A stretch of 64,000 nt of DNA, taken from positions 1-64,000 of the forward strand of contig JBEKXE010000001.1 of the NCBI GenBank assembly GCA_049512335.1. Direction: 5' to 3'. A model generated the notes under the pieces. That model made no database searches and was not told the origin of the DNA. It saw only the letters and a program-made list of their open reading frames with translations. Both the position numbers and the translations under genes were made by a program. Origin of the DNA: Lustribacter sp049512335. GTDB lineage: Bacteria > Vulcanimicrobiota > Vulcanimicrobiia > Vulcanimicrobiales > Vulcanimicrobiaceae. Positions 43,481 to 51,181 of the stretch are shown piece after piece. The number at the start of each line of letters is the position of its first letter. Positions within the stretch are counted from its first letter, which is position 1.

Positions 43481-44301
43481 GCCGGTGCGGCGAGGCCGGC
43501 GACGTCGAGCGCGAACGGCGCATCAGCGCCGTCGCGCAGGTTCGGCGCCAGCGTCAGCGTGAACCGCCGCGCGCGGTCGTCGAGCCGCGGCGACGCGAAC
43601 GAAAGCACGCCGGTGATCTGCGCGTCGGCGGCGAGGTGAACGCCGAGGAACAGCCGGCGATCGGTGTCTTGCCACGTGCGCGGGTTGCGGATCAGCGGGT
43701 AGACGCGGCCGGCGTCGTCACGCAGCACGCTGCGGTCGTACGGCAACAACGTGACGAAGCCGTCGCCGAGATTCGCAAACGTCACGACGCAAGCGATCGC
43801 GTGCTGATAGAACGACACTTTCTTCACCGTCACGCGCAGGCCCGATGCCGACGCGGACACCGCGGTTGCGTAGGCGCGCCACGGACGGCCCAAATCCTTG
43901 ATGCGCGCCGCCGCCCCGTTCCCGATCACGCCGTAGGGAACGACGACGCGGGCCGTCGCCGGTGCATCGGTCGCGGGATCGCGCAGCCGAATCGCTTCGC
44001 GCGCGAAATACACGCGAAACCGCGCGTCGCCGCGCGTTCCGACGAGCGTGTACGACGCGATCGCGAAGCCGTCGGCGACGAACGCGCTGGCGAAATTGCG
44101 CGCGTTGCGAAAGTAAGCGCGCGCCGGCGCATCCAGCAACGCGTACGCGGCGGCATAGCGCTGCGCGGCCAGCGCGTCGACGTAGCGACGGACGAGCGTG
44201 GTCTGCGCACCGTTCGGCACCGGATCGAGCGTGCGCCCCGGCGCGGCGGCGGCGAGCAGCACCACGGCCGCAGCGGCGGCGGCGATGCCGCGCAGCATCA
44301 C
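43477..44301 (-). CDS. Predicted secreted protein of unknown function
   Basis: 274 residues. MMLRGIAAAAAAVVLLAAAAPGRT is a clear signal peptide. The mature part has an N-terminal NTF2/DUF-like stretch (TTLVRRYVDALAAQRYAAAYALLDAPARAYF, a pattern of small helical domains with a pocket) and a C-terminal beta-rich part (VTVKKVSFYQHAIACVVTFANLGDGFVTLLPYDRSVLRDDAGRVYPLI) resembling DUF4352/immunoglobulin-like surface domains. I cannot name a family with certainty. It sits between parB and thiE with 4-bp overlaps on both sides. Confidence 0.7.
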   Translation of the reverse strand: MMLRGIAAAAAAVVLLAAAAPGRTLDPVPNGAQTTLVRRYVDALAAQRYAAAYALLDAPARAYFRNARNFASAFVADGFAIASYTLVGTRGDARFRVYFAREAIRLRDPATDAPATARVVVPYGVIGNGAAARIKDLGRPWRAYATAVSASASGLRVTVKKVSFYQHAIACVVTFANLGDGFVTLLPYDRSVLRDDAGRVYPLIRNPRTWQDTDRRLFLGVHLAADAQITGVLSFASPRLDDRARRFTLTLAPNLRDGADAPFALDVAGLAAPA

Positions 44302-45200
44302 GCCGAATCGCCGAGCAGCAGGTCGACGATGCGCAGCAGCTCGTCCTCGTCGGAGAAGCGGATCTCGATCGAGCCGCCGCGTTCGCGCCGCACGAGCGCG
44401 ATGTGCGTTGCGAGCCGGTAGCGCAGGCGATCGACGACCGCCGCCGTCTCGGCGTCGAGCGTCTTCGCCGCGGCCGGCCGCGCCTTGGGAGGCGCTTGGG
44501 CTTGCGCCATCGCCTCGATCGCGCGCACCGTGAGACCCTCGTCGGCGGCGCGGCGGGCGATCTCCTCGCGCCGCGCCGCCGGTATCGCCAGCAAGGCGCG
44601 GGCCGCGCGAGCGCTCAGCCGGCCGGCTCGCACCAGCGCTTTGATCGAGTCGGATAAGCCCAACAGGCGTAAGGCATTGGCAATCGCCGGGCGGCTGCGC
44701 CCGAGGCGTTGTGCGACCGCTTCTTGGGTGAAGTCGTACGCTTCCATCAGGTGCGCGAAGCCCATCGCTTCTTCGAGCGGGTCGAGGTTGTCGCGCTGCA
44801 GGTTTTCGATGATCGCGATCTCGAGCGACTCGCGCTCGTCGGCGGCACGCACGAGCGCCGGGATCGTCGCCAGACCGGCCGCGACGGCGGCGCGCCAGCG
44901 CCGCTCGCCGGCGATCAGTTCGAAGCGCGCGCCGTCGAGGCGGCGAACGATGACGGGAACGAGCACGCCCAGCTCGACGATCGAGGCTTGCAACTCCGCC
45001 AGCGACGCGGGATCGAAGGTCGTGCGCGGCTGATTCGGATTCGGCGAAATCGCCCCCACCGCAACGTTGATCAGCCCGCGCGGCGCCGCCGCCGACGTCG
45101 CATCGGGCGACCCAAGCAACGCACCAAGGCCACGCCCTAAGCCGCGTTTCGGCGCGCTAATTTGAAGGCGCTCCGGCCCTGCCTGCGCGCCCCCGGCCAC
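44298..45200 (-). CDS. parB: Chromosome-partitioning protein ParB
   Basis: CTP-dependent DNA clamp that binds parS and spreads. 300 residues. KRGLGRGLGALLG is the ParA-binding N-terminus, FELIAGERRWRAAVAAGL the CTP-binding box and ESLEIAIIENLQRDNLDPLEEAMGF the second box; the helix-turn-helix is TQEAVAQRLGRSRPAIANALRLLGL. I keep the GTG at 45200; the conserved part begins 17 residues later and no start codon lies closer. The GTG lies in the arm of a hairpin (45193-45211). Separated from parA by 129 bp, unusually far for a parAB pair. Confidence 0.96.
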   Translation of the reverse strand: MAGGAQAGPERLQISAPKRGLGRGLGALLGSPDATSAAAPRGLINVAVGAISPNPNQPRTTFDPASLAELQASIVELGVLVPVIVRRLDGARFELIAGERRWRAAVAAGLATIPALVRAADERESLEIAIIENLQRDNLDPLEEAMGFAHLMEAYDFTQEAVAQRLGRSRPAIANALRLLGLSDSIKALVRAGRLSARAARALLAIPAARREEIARRAADEGLTVRAIEAMAQAQAPPKARPAAAKTLDAETAAVVDRLRYRLATHIALVRRERGGSIEIRFSDEDELLRIVDLLLGDSA

Positions 45201-45211
45201 TTTGTGGCCGG
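45193..45211. repeat. Hairpin at the parB start codon
   Basis: CCGGCCAC (45193-45200), loop TTT, GTGGCCGG (45204-45211): a perfect 8-bp stem that contains the putative parB GTG. It could mask the start of translation, or show that the true parB start lies further inside. Confidence 0.65.
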
Positions 45212-45229
45212 CCGCCGAAGGCGACCGAC

Positions 45230-45248
45230 GGGTTCGCGAAGCGAACCC
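45230..45248. repeat. Palindrome GGGTTCGC/GCGAACCC in the parA-parB gap
   Basis: GGGTTCGC (45230-45237), loop GAA, GCGAACCC (45241-45248). The same arms occur at 58017-58038 between dnaA and dnaN. The rest of the 129-bp gap shows no gene or promoter I can support. Confidence 0.65.
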
Positions 45249-45329
45249 ATGCCCCCAGTCCGAGCTCGCATTTCGCCTGATTGCTCCCGCGCGATTCTAC
45301 TGCGCTCGCTCCATCACCGTGATCGTGTT

Positions 45330-46133
45330 TCATAGCGTTGCCTCGACGGTACCGATGCCGCCCAATGTTTCGCGCGCCAGCGAGATGTAGGCTTGTGCGC
45401 CGCGGCTTTTCGGGTCGAACAGCACGGCCGGTTTGCCGTACGACGGTGCTTCGGAAAGCCGTATATTACGCGGGATTTGCGTCTGAAAGACGCGGCCGGG
45501 AAAGAACCGGTGCACTTCGTCGAGCACTTCGACCGCCAGCCGCGTGCGGCCGTCGAACATCGTGATCAGCACGCCGAGAATGACGAGATCGGGGTTGAGG
45601 CCGGCCCGCGCGCGGTCGACGATCGTCGTCAATTGCGAGAGGCCTTCGAGCGCGTAGTATTCGGCTTGTACCGGAATGATGATCTCCTGCGCCGCGGCGA
45701 GCGCGTTGACGGTGAGCAGTCCGAGCGAGGGCGGGCAGTCGATCATGATGATGTCGTACGTATCGCCGGTCGCGGCGAGCGCATCTTTGAGCCGATGCTC
45801 GCGCCGTTCGCCGGCGACGAGCTCGATTTCGGCACCCGCCAGGGCCAGCGTCGCCGGTACTATCCACAGGTTTTCCACATCGGTGGGTTGGACCGCGGAA
45901 GCGATCGGCGCGCCGTCCAGAAGGACCGAATACGCATCGGTGTCGATGGCATTTTTGTCGATACCAACGCCTGTCGTGGTATTGCCCTGCGGGTCGATGT
46001 CGACGAGCAGGACGCGCTGCCCCAAGAGCGCGAGCGAGGCGCCCAGGTTGACCGCGGTCGTGCTCTTGCCGACGCCGCCTTTTTGGTTGACGACCGCAAT
46101 GATCCGCGGTGTCCCCTGCCCCTTATCTGCCAA
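45330..46133 (-). CDS. parA: Chromosome-partitioning ATPase ParA (Soj)
   Basis: Walker-type ATPase that moves ParB-parS complexes over the nucleoid. 267 residues. RIIAVVNQKGGVGKSTTAVNLGASLA is the deviant Walker A (KGGVGKST), VLLVDIDPQGNTTTGVG the A' motif and IIMIDCPPSLGLLTVNAL Walker B. There is no N-terminal regulatory domain, as in chromosomal Soj. No ATG or GTG fits; TTG at 46133 is the best start, giving 11 bp overlap with the CCA enzyme end. Confidence 0.95.
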   Translation of the reverse strand: MADKGQGTPRIIAVVNQKGGVGKSTTAVNLGASLALLGQRVLLVDIDPQGNTTTGVGIDKNAIDTDAYSVLLDGAPIASAVQPTDVENLWIVPATLALAGAEIELVAGERREHRLKDALAATGDTYDIIMIDCPPSLGLLTVNALAAAQEIIIPVQAEYYALEGLSQLTTIVDRARAGLNPDLVILGVLITMFDGRTRLAVEVLDEVHRFFPGRVFQTQIPRNIRLSEAPSYGKPAVLFDPKSRGAQAYISLARETLGGIGTVEATL

Positions 46134-47520
46134 TACCGTAGCGCTCGTCGATGAAGCGCCCGGCGCGCTCGACCAGCAGGTCCCGCTCGTTCCGAGTCGG
46201 ATCATCGACGACCTCTTCGAACAGCGCGGCCAAGATTGCGCCGACGCGCGCGTCCCCGCGAAAGCCGGCCGGCGCTGCACCGCTCGCGATCAATCGTTCA
46301 ATCACGTCGTCGCCGGAGATGGCAAGGTCGCGTACGGTGAGCGGCGGCTTTTCCTCGAGCGCGCGCGCAACGCGTCCTTCGAACAGTTCGTTTTCTTGCG
46401 ATCGCTTCGGCAAGCCGCTGCCGATAATATCCGCGTGCCGTAAGGCAAAAAGCCGCGCCAGATGCGCGGGCCCGATGCGGTTGATGAAGCGGCGCACGGC
46501 CTTGGGCGCAAGCTCCGGATCGGCCGCGTACATGTGCGAGCGGACGAGATGTTCGACCGTAGCGATCGTCTCGTTCGGAAAGCGCCACCGCGCGAGCATT
46601 TGGACCGCCATGTCGGCGCCGACGTGCTCGTGACGGTAGAACCGCGGACCGTCCTTGGTGCGCGGTTTGCCGACGTCGTGCAAAAGTGCCGCCAACCGCA
46701 GCGTCACGTCGCCGGGCGGCGCCGCATCGGCGGTCTCGAGGTTGTGGCGGTAGACGTCGTAGGCGTGCCACTCGTTCTGGTCGACGCCGACCCCCTCGAC
46801 CATTTCGGGCCAGAGTTCGGCGAGGACGCCGGTCGTGCGCAAGATCTCGAGGCCGATCGACGGCCGGCCGGCGGCGCCGAGCAGCTTGTGGAGCTCCTCG
46901 CAGACCCGCTCGGGCGATACTGTGCGCACGAGGTGCGCGGCCGCGGTCATGGCGGCTCGGGCCACATCGCTCAGCTCGAAATCGAAACGGGCGGCGAATT
47001 GGGCCGCCCGCAGCAAGCGCAGCGGGTCCTCGACGAACGTTTGGGGCGCCACGATGTCGATGCGGCGCGCCGCGATATCGTGCACCCCGCCGTGCGGGTC
47101 GACGATCAGGTCGTCGCCGATCCGTCGCGCGATCATGTTCATCCGGAAGTCGCGCCGGCCCAGGTCGTCCTCGATCGAGATCTCGGGCCCGCTCTCGACG
47201 ATGAAATCGCGGTGCCCGCTCCCGGTCGACCACTCGCGGCGGGGCAGCGCCAGATCGGCGTTGCCCTCCAACGCGGAGAGCTTCACCACAGCAAACGACG
47301 CCCCGACGACGTTCACCCGGCCGACCGAGCGCAGCCGCGCGACGAGGTCGTCAAGCGACAGCCCGGTGACGACGTAATCCAGGTCTTTCGGTGGCGGGAT
47401 CCCCGGATCGAGCAATGCCCGGAACTCGTCCCGCACTCGCCCGCCGACCGCGTACAGCGCATTCACGGGCAACGCGTCCGCGAGGCGGCGGTCGAGGGGG
47501 TGAGCGGTCACGAGCGTCAT
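46123..47520 (-). CDS. CCA tRNA nucleotidyltransferase / poly(A) polymerase family with HD domain
   Basis: 465 residues from the ATG at 47520; an ATG at 47547 would add nine residues next to the parS site. ALYAVGGRVRDEFRALLDPG and KDLDYVVTGLS hold the class II nucleotidyltransferase motif (GG...R, DxD), RRDFRMNMIARRI the next motif and EDPLRLLRAAQFAARFDFEL the base-recognition helix. LLHDVGKPRTKDGPRFYRHEHVGADMA is an HD phosphohydrolase motif. Likely adds or repairs CCA on tRNA; a poly(A) polymerase role is possible in this family. Its end overlaps parA by 11 bp. Confidence 0.9.
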   Translation of the reverse strand: MTLVTAHPLDRRLADALPVNALYAVGGRVRDEFRALLDPGIPPPKDLDYVVTGLSLDDLVARLRSVGRVNVVGASFAVVKLSALEGNADLALPRREWSTGSGHRDFIVESGPEISIEDDLGRRDFRMNMIARRIGDDLIVDPHGGVHDIAARRIDIVAPQTFVEDPLRLLRAAQFAARFDFELSDVARAAMTAAAHLVRTVSPERVCEELHKLLGAAGRPSIGLEILRTTGVLAELWPEMVEGVGVDQNEWHAYDVYRHNLETADAAPPGDVTLRLAALLHDVGKPRTKDGPRFYRHEHVGADMAVQMLARWRFPNETIATVEHLVRSHMYAADPELAPKAVRRFINRIGPAHLARLFALRHADIIGSGLPKRSQENELFEGRVARALEEKPPLTVRDLAISGDDVIERLIASGAAPAGFRGDARVGAILAALFEEVVDDPTRNERDLLVERAGRFIDERYGIGR

Positions 47521-47549
47521 TCTACCGCAAGAGGCAGCGGTCCGCATTT

Positions 47550-47565
47550 TGTTTCCCGGGAAACA
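47550..47565. promoter_or_regulatory. Variant parS site (ParB binding)
   Basis: TGTTTCCCGGGAAACA, a perfect 16-bp palindrome differing from the widespread TGTTTCACGTGAAACA only in the four central bases (CCGG for ACGT). It lies between rsmG and the CCA enzyme gene, beside parAB and about 9 kb from oriC, the expected place. Confidence 0.8.
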
Positions 47566-47584
47566 CTCGCGCTGTCATGGAGGT

Positions 47585-47600
47585 TGTTTCCCAGGAAACA
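47585..47600. promoter_or_regulatory. Second variant parS site
   Basis: TGTTTCCCAGGAAACA, one base away from the site at 47550 and 35 bp from it centre to centre. The outer TGTTTC and GAAACA arms match the canonical parS; the centre is not ACGT. Two close copies outside coding sequence argue against chance. Confidence 0.8.
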
Positions 47601-47606
47601 ATCGCC

Positions 47607-48290
47607 TTAATAGCAGAGCGGCCGCTTTTCCGGGACGCCGTTGCGGCGGGGAAAGCGGGCCGGGGTGGGCTCGCGCTTCTCCAGGACAAAGACGCGGCGG
47701 TCGCCCTCCAGGATGCGTTCTTCGATCAAGACCGCACCGAGCATGGGGGCGGCATCTTCGAGAGCCCGGCGCTCGCGCGGCTCCGGAACAGTCCGCTGGA
47801 GCAGCGCGCGCCCGCCGACGCGCAGAAACGGGACGGTCAATTCCGCGACCGTGGGCGCTCGCGAGACCGCCCGCGCGGTGGCGAAGTCGAATTGCTCCCG
47901 GAACCGCCCCTCGTGGGCGGCCACTTCGGCCCGTTGCGCCACCGCTTCGCCGTTCACGCCGCACTCCCGCAGCGCCCGCGCCAGAAAGGCAGCCTTCTTG
48001 GCGGTCGGCTCAATCAGCACGACCCGCCGGCCGGTCGCCAGGCCCAGCGGAATCCCGGGCAACCCCCCGCCGGAGCCGACGTCGACGAGGTCGCCGGTGA
48101 CGTCGTCCGCCAGCGTCAGCGCGTCGAGCAGGTGCGGGACCAGCGCGGCGCCGTCTTTGGCGCCGGTCAGGTTGACCTTGCGGTTCGCCTCGAGCAGCAG
48201 CGCCCCGTACGCGGCTAACCGCCCGGCCAGCACGGGCGGAACGCCGCTCGCCCGCAGCGCGGCGGCGAGCGCCCCCTCGTCGCCGGGCAT
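47607..48290 (-). CDS. rsmG: 16S rRNA (guanine-N7) methyltransferase
   Basis: Methylates G527 of 16S rRNA. 227 residues. NRKVNLTGAKDGAALVPHLLDALTLADDV is the RsmG N-terminal motif, DLVDVGSGGGLPGIPLGLATGRRVVLIEPTAKKAAFL the SAM site and ATARAVSRAPTVAELTVPFLRVGGRALLQ the substrate part. ATG follows the mnmG stop without a gap. The C-terminal 25 residues are poorly conserved. Confidence 0.95.
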   Translation of the reverse strand: MPGDEGALAAALRASGVPPVLAGRLAAYGALLLEANRKVNLTGAKDGAALVPHLLDALTLADDVTGDLVDVGSGGGLPGIPLGLATGRRVVLIEPTAKKAAFLARALRECGVNGEAVAQRAEVAAHEGRFREQFDFATARAVSRAPTVAELTVPFLRVGGRALLQRTVPEPRERRALEDAAPMLGAVLIEERILEGDRRVFVLEKREPTPARFPRRNGVPEKRPLCY

Positions 48291-50156
48291 TCAGCCCACA
48301 GCGACCGGCGTGCGCGTTTCCGTGCGGCGGTGCAGCACCACGCTCAGCACCGCCAGGTCGGCCGGCGTGATCCCGGGGACCCGGGCCGCCGCACCCAGCG
48401 TCCGCGGACGGATCCGCGAGAGCTTGTCGCGCGCCTCGAGCGACAGCGCGGCGACGACCCGGTAATCGAAATCGGCCGGCACGACGCAGGCCTCGTCGGC
48501 CGCGGCCCGCGCGATCGCCGTCTCCTGGCGCCCCACGTAGCCGGCCATCTTGATCTCGGTCTCAAGCCGCTCGCCGATCGCCGCGGGCACCTCCCCAAGC
48601 CGGCCGGCGACGTCCGCGAACCGGACGTCCGGACGGCGCAGGACGTCGGCCACGGTCGCACCGGGCGGCATCACGGCTCCGGCTAGCGTCTGCCCGCCGA
48701 CCTTCGTGCGCCCCGCCGCGCTGCGCGCCGCCCCGATCGCCGCCTGCTCCTCGCGATACGCCGCCCAGCGCTCCTCGTCGATGAGCCCGATCTCGCGGCC
48801 GAGCGGGGTGAGGCGCTGATCGGCGTTGTCGTGCCGGAGGATCACGCGATGCTCGGCGCGCGAGGTCAGCATCCGGTACGGTTCGTCGACGCCGCGCGTG
48901 ACCAAGTCGTCGATCAGCGTCCCGATGTACGACGTCTCCCGCCCCAGCCGCAACGGCTCGCGGCCCGCCGCCCGGCGCGCGGCGTTGACGCCGGCGACCA
49001 GCCCTTGCGCCGCGGCCTCCTCGTATCCCGAGGTACCGTTCAGCTGCCCGCAGTGAAAAAGCCCGGCAATACGGCGCGTTTCGAGGCTCGGATCGAGCTC
49101 GGTCGGCGGCACGAAATCGTACTCGACCGCGTAGCCGGCGCGCAGCATCCGCACGTTTTCGAGGCCGGGCAGCGTTTGCAGCATCGCGACTTGCACCTCG
49201 GCCGGCAACGAGGTCGAGAAGCCGCCGACGTAGAGCGTCGGTTCGTCCCAGCCTTCGGGCTCGATGAACACCTGGTGGGTCGGGTTGTGGGCGAACTTGA
49301 TGACCTTGTCTTCGATCGACGGGCAGTAGCGCGGCCCGATGCCGCGGATCAGGTCGAGCCCGTAGAGTGGCGACCGGTGCAGGTTCTCCCTGACTATACG
49401 ATGCGTATCGTCGTTGGTAAGAACGACCCAGCACGACAGCTGCGGCCCGGCGAACCGCGGCGTCCGGCCGAACGCGAATCCGAGCGGCACCGCGCTCGGA
49501 CGCTGCTCGCTCATCGCCCCGAAATCGACCGACGTGCGGTCGATCCGCGGCGGCGTCCCGGTTTTCAGCCGCCCGAGCGGAAACCCCAGTCGCGCCAGCG
49601 TGGCGGAGAGTCCCAGCGCCGGCGCCTCCCCGAAGCGGCCCTCGGCCCGCACCTCGTCCCCGCGAAAGGTCTTGCCGCCGAGGAACGTCCCGGTCGCGAG
49701 CACGACGTTGGGCGCGCGCAGCTTCCGCCCGTCGCCGAGCACGATCCCGGCCACCGCGGCTCCGTCGAGCAACAGATCCTCGCACATCCCGTGCACGACG
49801 GTCAGGTTGGGCGTACGCTCCACGATCGCGCGCGCCGCGCGCACGTACCCCGGTTTGTCCGCCAGCACGCGTAGCGCACGCACCGACGGTCCCTTCGATT
49901 CGTTGAGAAAGCGGGCGTGCAGCGACGTCGCGTCGGCCACGCGCGCCATCGCGCCGCCGAGCGCGTCGATCTCGCGCACCAGCTGGCCCTTCGCGCTGCC
50001 GCCGATCGACGGGTTGCATGCGAGCGTGCAGATCCGTTCCGGATCGCCGGTAACCAGCAGTGTTTCCGCCCCCAGCCGCGCGGCGGCGACGGCGGCATCG
50101 AACCCCGCGTGACCGCCGCCGACGACGATCACGGCGGCATCGTGACGCGGTGACAT
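48291..50156 (-). CDS. mnmG: tRNA uridine-5-carboxymethylaminomethyl synthase, FAD subunit
   Basis: With MnmE modifies U34 of several tRNAs. 621 residues from the ATG at 50156, the usual length; an upstream in-frame start would add 52 odd residues. AAVIVVGGGHAGFDAAVAAARLGAETLLV is the FAD-binding motif, CNPSIGGSAKGQLVREIDALGG the family signature, GRLKTGTPPRIDRTSVDF and HCGQLNGTSGYEEAAAQGLVAGVNAA further conserved blocks. Partner mnmE lies 2.3 kb away on the same strand, with a two-gene plus-strand insertion between them. Confidence 0.97.
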   Translation of the reverse strand: MSPRHDAAVIVVGGGHAGFDAAVAAARLGAETLLVTGDPERICTLACNPSIGGSAKGQLVREIDALGGAMARVADATSLHARFLNESKGPSVRALRVLADKPGYVRAARAIVERTPNLTVVHGMCEDLLLDGAAVAGIVLGDGRKLRAPNVVLATGTFLGGKTFRGDEVRAEGRFGEAPALGLSATLARLGFPLGRLKTGTPPRIDRTSVDFGAMSEQRPSAVPLGFAFGRTPRFAGPQLSCWVVLTNDDTHRIVRENLHRSPLYGLDLIRGIGPRYCPSIEDKVIKFAHNPTHQVFIEPEGWDEPTLYVGGFSTSLPAEVQVAMLQTLPGLENVRMLRAGYAVEYDFVPPTELDPSLETRRIAGLFHCGQLNGTSGYEEAAAQGLVAGVNAARRAAGREPLRLGRETSYIGTLIDDLVTRGVDEPYRMLTSRAEHRVILRHDNADQRLTPLGREIGLIDEERWAAYREEQAAIGAARSAAGRTKVGGQTLAGAVMPPGATVADVLRRPDVRFADVAGRLGEVPAAIGERLETEIKMAGYVGRQETAIARAAADEACVVPADFDYRVVAALSLEARDKLSRIRPRTLGAAARVPGITPADLAVLSVVLHRRTETRTPVAVG

Positions 50157-50195
50157 ACACGCGCAACGTTCGCGGGGATCGCAGCGTCCACTGCA

Positions 50196-50201
50196 TAAAA
50201 T
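50196..50201 (+). promoter_or_regulatory. Possible -10 box (TAAAAT) seven bases before the ATG at 50209
   Basis: TAAAAT in a GC-rich 52-bp divergent gap, with no clear -35. Transcription would begin at the ATG, so the message may be leaderless. Confidence 0.4.
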
Positions 50202-50208
50202 CGCGCGC

Positions 50209-51156
50209 ATGCGGCGAAACCGCTTCCTGTCGGTCTTGGGCGCCGCGTGCGCTGCCGGTGCGCCGGCGCCGGCACGCCCCGCTGAGCCCGTGACGATCCG
50301 TGCCGCCGCCACGCTCGACGACGATGCGACGCCCTATATCTGGGCGATGCAAACCGGTCTGTTTCAACACAACGGTATCGCAGCGACGCTGCAGCGCGCT
50401 ACCAGCGGCGCAGCGATCGCGGCCGGCGTCGCCGGCGGCTCGTTCGAGGTGGGCAAGTCGAGCATCACGTCGCTCTGCAACGCGCACGCGCACGGCGTGC
50501 CGCTGATCTGGATCGCACCGGCCGGTGAATACGACAGCTCGATGCCCATGCGTTTGGCCCTCATCGTCCGCAGCGACGCTCCGATTAAAACCGGCACCGA
50601 CCTCAACGGCAAAACCGTCGGCGTTTCCGGACTCAACGACATCTTTTCGCTTGGCGTGCGCGCCTGGTCCGACCAGCACGGCGGCGATTCATCGACCATC
50701 AAGCTCACCGAAATTCCGATGACGCAAGCCGGGCTCGCGGTCGAAACCGGCCGGCTCGACGGCGCCGTGATCATCGAACCGTTCCTCGACGTCGCGCTCG
50801 CCGGCGGCAAGGTGCGCGTGCTGGGCGATCCGGCCAGCGCGATCGCGCCGCACTTCATGCAGGCGGCGTGGTTCACGTCGGCCGACTTCGCCGCCAAGAA
50901 TCCGGCCGCGATCGACGGCTTCATCCGCACGATGCGCGAGGCGTCGACGTACGGCAACAGCCACCACGCGGAAACCGCCACCCTGCTGCTCAACTATTTG
51001 AACATCCAGGTCCCGCTCTCGTCGCGCATCCTGCTCGGCGTGCGCTTCAACCCCGACCAAATCCAAACGCTGATCGATCTCCAGTACCGCTACAAAATGC
51101 TGCCCGCACCGATCGCCGCGCGCGATCTGATCTATCCCGCCGCGCTGCGCGCCTGA
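50209..51156 (+). CDS. ABC transporter substrate-binding protein, NitT/TauT family
   Basis: 315 residues. MRRNRFLSVLGAACAAGAPAPARPAEP has a twin-arginine type leader (RRNRFL). Mature part: TIRAAATLDDDATPYIWAMQTGLFQHNGI, then AGGSFEVGKSSITSL, KTGTDLNGKTVGVSGLNDI and LDGAVIIEPFLDVAL, all of the family plan. No permease or ATPase is nearby; it may use the transporter at 4759-7042 or one elsewhere. The gene lies 25 bp before a Rieske oxygenase, suggesting it brings in the oxygenase substrate. Confidence 0.85.
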   Translation: MRRNRFLSVLGAACAAGAPAPARPAEPVTIRAAATLDDDATPYIWAMQTGLFQHNGIAATLQRATSGAAIAAGVAGGSFEVGKSSITSLCNAHAHGVPLIWIAPAGEYDSSMPMRLALIVRSDAPIKTGTDLNGKTVGVSGLNDIFSLGVRAWSDQHGGDSSTIKLTEIPMTQAGLAVETGRLDGAVIIEPFLDVALAGGKVRVLGDPASAIAPHFMQAAWFTSADFAAKNPAAIDGFIRTMREASTYGNSHHAETATLLLNYLNIQVPLSSRILLGVRFNPDQIQTLIDLQYRYKMLPAPIAARDLIYPAALRA

Positions 51157-51181
51157 GCGCCTCACGTAAGGAACGTCGCAC

